Below are positions 6,240 through 8,413 of a stretch of DNA of 8,413 nt, one piece after another. The translations under genes and the position numbers were made by a program. The stretch is taken from positions 1 to 8,413 of the forward strand of contig JAUYMQ010000576.1 in assembly GCA_030698575.1 (NCBI GenBank), read 5' to 3'. This stretch comes from Deltaproteobacteria bacterium (GTDB lineage Bacteria; JAUYMQ01). The number at the start of each line of letters is the position of its first letter. Position 1 is the first letter of the stretch. The notes under the pieces are model-generated. The model was not told the DNA's origin and made no database searches. It worked only from the letters and a program-made list of their open reading frames with translations.

Positions 6240-7294
6240 AGCGCGCGCCCTCCCTCGAGAAGCGTTACCGAAGGCGGTCCCTCGCCGGCTTCCACCTCGC
6301 CGATGATCGAGACCTGCTCGCCCGCCTCCTCGAGAACGGCCGCCGCCTCACGGGCGCGATCCGCCGATACGATGACGGTCATGCCTATCCCGCAGTTGAA
6401 TACCCGGTACATCTCATGCGCCTCGATGGCGCCCTCACGCTGCAACAGATCGAAGACCGGCGGCCGGGCCCAGCTCTCGGTGTGAAGGACCGCGCGCGTT
6501 CGATCGGGCATCGCTCTCGGTACATTGCCCGGAAGCCCGCCGCCGGTGATGTGCGCCAGCCCCTTGACGGGGACCCGGGCCAGCAGGGCGCCGAGGGAAC
6601 GGGCGTAGATGCGCGTGGGGGTGAGCAACACCTCCCCGAGCGGCGCGTGAAGCCCCGGCGGTGGCGCGTCCAGCGGAAGCCGGGCGCGTTCGAGAAGCGC
6701 CTGTCGAGCCAGCGAGAACCCGTTCGAATGAAGTCCGCTCGAAGCGATGCCGAGGATGGCGTCCCCCGGCGCCACGGTCTCTCCCGTGACAATTTTTTCG
6801 CGCTCGACAACACCGACCGCGAATCCGGCCAGATCGTATTCGCCGGACGGATAGAAGCCCGGCATCTCCGCCGTCTCGCCGCCGATGAGCGCGCACCCCG
6901 CCTGGCGGCATCCCGCGGCTATTCCCTCGATGACCGAAGCGGCTGCTTCCTCGTCGAGCTTGCCGGTTGCGAAGTAATCGAGGAAGAAGAGCGGTTCGGC
7001 GCCATGAACAGCGATGTCGTTCACGCACATGGCCACGAGATCGATGCCGATGGTGTCGTGGCGGCCCGTGAGAAAGGCGATCTTGAGCTTCGTCCCCACG
7101 CCGTCGGTTCCGGACACCAGGACGGGCTCACGGTACTTACCGGGGGGAAGCGCGAAGAGCCCGCCAAATCCCCCCAGATCGCCCACTACCTCCGGACGGA
7201 AGGTGCCCCGGACAGCCGTCCGCACGCGCCGGATAAGCCGGTCCGCTGCGTCGATATCCACGCCTGCGGCCTTGTAATCAAGGGGTTTCTTCAA
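6236..7294 (-). CDS. purM: Phosphoribosylformylglycinamidine cyclo-ligase (AIR synthetase)
   Basis: A 352-residue enzyme that closes the imidazole ring, converting FGAM plus ATP to AIR, step 5 of de novo IMP synthesis. E. coli PurM has 345 residues. Motifs in order: [12 protein letters not shown] (7-18), [11 protein letters not shown] (61-71), [24 protein letters not shown] split across 90-113, [14 protein letters not shown] (135-148), [10 protein letters not shown] (185-194), [10 protein letters not shown] (248-257) and FNCGIGM (299-305). All segments are intact. The start is TTG at 7294, with GGGAG (7302-7306 on the opposite strand) 7 nt upstream. It places YKxAGVDIDA at the usual distance from the N-terminus, and I see no better ATG. 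The gene is first in the probable purM-purN-FAD gene transcript, and its stop overlaps the purN start by 4 bp. Confidence 0.98.
   Translation of the reverse strand: MKKPLDYKAAGVDIDAADRLIRRVRTAVRGTFRPEVVGDLGGFGGLFALPPGKYREPVLVSGTDGVGTKLKIAFLTGRHDTIGIDLVAMCVNDIAVHGAEPLFFLDYFATGKLDEEAAASVIEGIAAGCRQAGCALIGGETAEMPGFYPSGEYDLAGFAVGVVEREKIVTGETVAPGDAILGIASSGLHSNGFSLARQALLERARLPLDAPPPGLHAPLGEVLLTPTRIYARSLGALLARVPVKGLAHITGGGLPGNVPRAMPDRTRAVLHTESWARPPVFDLLQREGAIEAHEMYRVFNCGIGMTVIVSADRAREAAAVLEEAGEQVSIIGEVEAGEGPPSVTLLEGGRAL
6248..6255 (-). promoter_or_regulatory. purN: Strong ribosome binding site fixing the purN GTG start
   Basis: On the minus strand AGGGAGGG lies 8 nt before the GTG, inside the last codons of purM. 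It supports the GTG at 6239 over later in-frame starts and gives a 4-bp GTGA stop/start overlap, a normal arrangement for translational coupling. Confidence 0.7.
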
Positions 7295-7301
7295 CGAAGC
7301 G

Positions 7302-7306
7302 CTCCC
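7302..7306 (-). promoter_or_regulatory. purM: Ribosome binding site supporting the purM TTG start
   Basis: On the minus strand GGGAG sits 7 nt before TTG at 7294. With no suitably placed ATG, this decides the start and gives an N-terminus of family-like length. Confidence 0.6.
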
Positions 7307-7408
7307 GTGCCGGGATCCTGGCGCAGGGCGAACCCCGCCGATGGAGGTCCGCCGGGTGGTGCACCGGGCAGTTCCAGGCTAAGCAGGTGGCAGCGGGGAG
7401 GCGGGTTT

Positions 7409-7435
7409 CTCCCGGGCGCATGCGCCGCCCGGGAG
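7409..7435. repeat. 10-bp GC-rich inverted repeat (stem-loop)
   Basis: CTCCCGGGCG (7409-7418) and CGCCCGGGAG (7426-7435) form a perfect 10-bp stem with a 7-nt loop. The smaller self-palindrome GCGCATGCGC (7416-7425) is nested across the left arm and loop and offers an alternative fold. No T-tract follows on either strand, so it is not a classical terminator. It would lie just inside the 5' leader of purM if the proposed promoter is right. Confidence 0.6.
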
Positions 7436-7449
7436 GGTCGGCACGCCCG

Positions 7450-7478
7450 AACCTACCGCGGAGGCGCTGCGAAATCAA
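7450..7478 (-). promoter_or_regulatory. purM: Possible sigma70-type promoter for the purM transcript
   Basis: On the minus strand TTGATT (7473-7478) and TAGGTT (7450-7455) are spaced by 17 bp. The matches are 4 of 6 and 3 of 6 to consensus, so this is weak. It would give a purM leader of about 150 nt that contains the stem-loop at 7409-7435. Confidence 0.28.
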
Positions 7479-7520
7479 GCGGGAAGGCGCCTGCCGGGGG
7501 GCGCCGCAAGCGCTTCCCGC
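7479..7520. repeat. Compound stem-loop with bulge
   Basis: GCGGGAAG (7479-7486) pairs with CTTCCCGC (7513-7520). The directly following GCGCC (7487-7491) pairs with GGCGC (7500-7504). The result is a 13-bp interrupted stem with an 8-nt one-sided bulge (7505-7512) and an 8-nt loop. It lies about 90 bp before the DUF547 start and abuts the proposed purM -35 box. The function is unknown. Confidence 0.5.
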
Positions 7521-7597
7521 GGAGGAAACCTTTCACGCCGGGGCTCATCCAAACCCCCGGCCCCGCTGACCGCTCGACAATCGAACTTGCCACGGCT

Positions 7598-7601
7598 GGA
7601 G
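7598..7601 (+). promoter_or_regulatory. Ribosome binding site supporting the TTG start of the DUF547 gene
   Basis: GGAG lies 7 nt before TTG at 7609. An in-frame stop at 7567 and no other start codon between them make this TTG the earliest possible start. It gives an n-region with two Arg, as a signal peptide needs. Confidence 0.6.
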
Positions 7602-7608
7602 AAGAACA

Positions 7609-8413
7609 TTGCGCGCGCGTGTATCCTTGTTTTCTAAAGTGTTTTCTAAAGTGTTTTCTTTTGTGACCTCTCTCGTGCTGGCGACCCTCATCGGTGTTCT
7701 CGGCTGCCCGGGCCCGAAAGAGGCCGCAATCGCCGAGGCGCCCCCGGAGCCCGTTGTGGCCCCTTCCGATCAGGCCGTGCCCAGCGGGGCGTGGTTCGAC
7801 GACACCCGCTACGCAGAGCTTCTCGATCGCCACACGCGCGTCGGCGCCATCGGGGGCGTGGAGGTCACGGCCGTTGACTACGCGGCCTTGAGCGCCCAGG
7901 CCGGCGATCCGGATTCGCTCTACCGGAAGGTGCTCGCCGACTTCAGCGCCGTCAATCCAGCGGCGCTTCCCGATGACGAAGCCCGGAAGGCCTTCTGGAT
8001 GAATGCCTACAACATCGGCGCCATCAAGATGCTCGTGGATCACTGGCCCGTCGAAAGCATCACGAGCCGTAAGATCAACATTCTGGGCAGCCCCTGGAAG
8101 AAGGAGATCATCGAGATCGGCGGCGAGCTCCGCTCGCTGGACGAGATCGAGCATGGAATTCTTCTGGGCGAGATGCGGGAGCTGCGCACCCACTGGGCCA
8201 TCGTCTGCGCGTCGGTGAGCTGCCCCAGCCTTCGCCGGGAACCCTTCAGGGCGGGGACCCTCGACGCCCAGCTCGCCGCGCAGGCCCGCGGCTTCTTCAA
8301 CGAGCCGCGGAAGGGCGCCCGCGTTGATCGTAAGGAAAACAAACTTTGGGTCACGAAGATCTACAAATTCGATCAGAAGAACTTCGACACCCTGGGCGGG
8401 GGGATCGGCAAGG
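7609..8413 (+). CDS. DUF547 domain lipoprotein, 3' truncated by window edge
   Basis: 268 residues are visible; the frame is open at the right edge. The TTG start gives a lipoprotein signal peptide: MRARVSLFSK n-region, hydrophobic core, then lipobox VLGC with the acylated Cys33. Pro34-Gly35 follow instead of Asp, so outer-membrane sorting is expected in a Gram-negative. A Pro/Ala-rich linker (about 36-60) leads to the DUF547 domain (about 85-268). The domain shows family hallmarks: FWMNAYNIGAIKML (129-142), LDEIEHGILL (177-186), WAIVCASVSCPSLR (196-209) with Cys200 and Cys205, QARGFFNEP (225-233) and KIYKF (250-254). The function of DUF547 is unknown; an enzymatic role has no support here. 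The gene is divergent from purM. The signal peptide, at 33 residues, is longer than usual for lipoproteins because of an in-frame 12-bp tandem repeat. A later GTG (7663) would remove all positive charge from the signal and is less likely. Confidence 0.88.
   Translation, partial: MRARVSLFSKVFSKVFSFVTSLVLATLIGVLGCPGPKEAAIAEAPPEPVVAPSDQAVPSGAWFDDTRYAELLDRHTRVGAIGGVEVTAVDYAALSAQAGDPDSLYRKVLADFSAVNPAALPDDEARKAFWMNAYNIGAIKMLVDHWPVESITSRKINILGSPWKKEIIEIGGELRSLDEIEHGILLGEMRELRTHWAIVCASVSCPSLRREPFRAGTLDAQLAAQARGFFNEPRKGARVDRKENKLWVTKIYKFDQKNFDTLGGGIGK
7629..7659 (+). repeat. 12-bp tandem repeat (2.6 copies) inside the lipoprotein signal peptide
   Basis: GTTTTCTAAAGT occurs at 7629-7640 and 7641-7652, followed by the partial copy GTTTTCT (7653-7659). 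It is strikingly AT-rich against a GC-rich background. In frame it encodes FSKV FSKV FS. The 12-bp unit keeps the reading frame, so copy changes would alter signal peptide length and charge rather than switch the gene off. Confidence 0.85.

Larger units (their letters stand above)
7295..7608. other. Divergent intergenic region between purM and the DUF547 gene
   Basis: 314 bp with no gene I can support. It must hold the promoters for the leftward purM transcript and the rightward DUF547 gene. It contains two strong inverted repeats (7409-7435 and 7479-7520), a plausible leftward promoter (7450-7478) and a weaker CCCCGC...GCGGGG pairing (7333-7338/7393-7398). I found no convincing -35/-10 pair for the rightward gene. 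I looked for tRNA T-loops and for the conserved core of SRP RNA and found neither. Confidence 0.6.

Noticed and set aside
7321-7400. Possible structured RNA gene (SRP RNA or tRNA) upstream of purM
   Set aside because: The GGAAG/GCAGC core of SRP RNA is absent. The GGGGTTCG on the minus strand is not flanked by a pairing 5-bp T-stem.
6020-7666. Plus-strand open frame of 548 codons opposite purM and the start of purN, running into the DUF547 signal region
   Set aside because: The composition is Arg/Gly/Pro/Ala-rich and low in order, with no motif. It is the shadow of purM and purN.
7453-8193. Minus-strand open frame of 246 codons opposite the DUF547 gene
   Set aside because: The plus strand gives clear DUF547 motifs and a lipobox; the minus frame has none and reads through the intergenic stems.

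Overview
The window is a GC-rich, densely coded piece of a bacterial chromosome. Housekeeping genes (purM, purN, rpmB), an outer-membrane-type lipoprotein signal and a REP-like repeat of a kind I associate with Deltaproteobacteria-like and uncultured lineages suggest a diderm, Gram-negative bacterium. I cannot place it more closely by eye. There is no tRNA, rRNA, CRISPR array, phage gene, transposase or toxin/defence gene in view.

Layout, left to right. (a) 3-1436 (+): the C-terminal part of a DUF2207 membrane protein, cut by the left edge. (b) 1516-3490 (+): a two-gene, translationally coupled unit made of a CitE/HpcH-type CoA-ester lyase and a double hot-dog MaoC-type hydratase. The pair fits successive hydration and C-C cleavage of a branched C5 dicarboxylyl-CoA, either mesaconyl-CoA/beta-methylmalyl-CoA or itaconyl-CoA/citramalyl-CoA. 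(c) 3525-3550: a symmetric hairpin between convergent genes, a likely two-way terminator. (d) 3586-3807 (-): rpmB (ribosomal protein L28, four-cysteine zinc form), with a plausible sigma70-type promoter and a perfect palindrome in its leader. (e) 3914-3978: a REP/MITE-like repeat with a 16-bp stem. (f) 4004-7294 (-): purM, purN and an uncharacterised FAD-dependent oxidoreductase, probably one transcript in the order purM-purN-FAD gene. (g) 7295-7608: a 314-bp divergent intergenic region with two strong potential stem-loops. (h) 7609 to the right edge (+): a DUF547 lipoprotein whose signal peptide contains an in-frame 12-bp tandem repeat.

How the genes work together: purN and purM catalyse steps 3 and 5 of de novo IMP synthesis and overlap by 4 bp. 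The FAD enzyme follows purN by 55 bp and has no evident purine role. The lyase and hydratase form a small acyl-CoA module. DUF2207 and DUF547 are envelope proteins of unknown function.

Nothing here amounts to a clearly new multi-gene system. The points most worth a second look are the FAD enzyme with an altered dinucleotide-binding loop in the pur transcript, the substrate of the lyase/hydratase pair, the half-decayed REP element, the rpmB leader palindrome, the structured divergent intergenic region and the repeat-expanded signal peptide.
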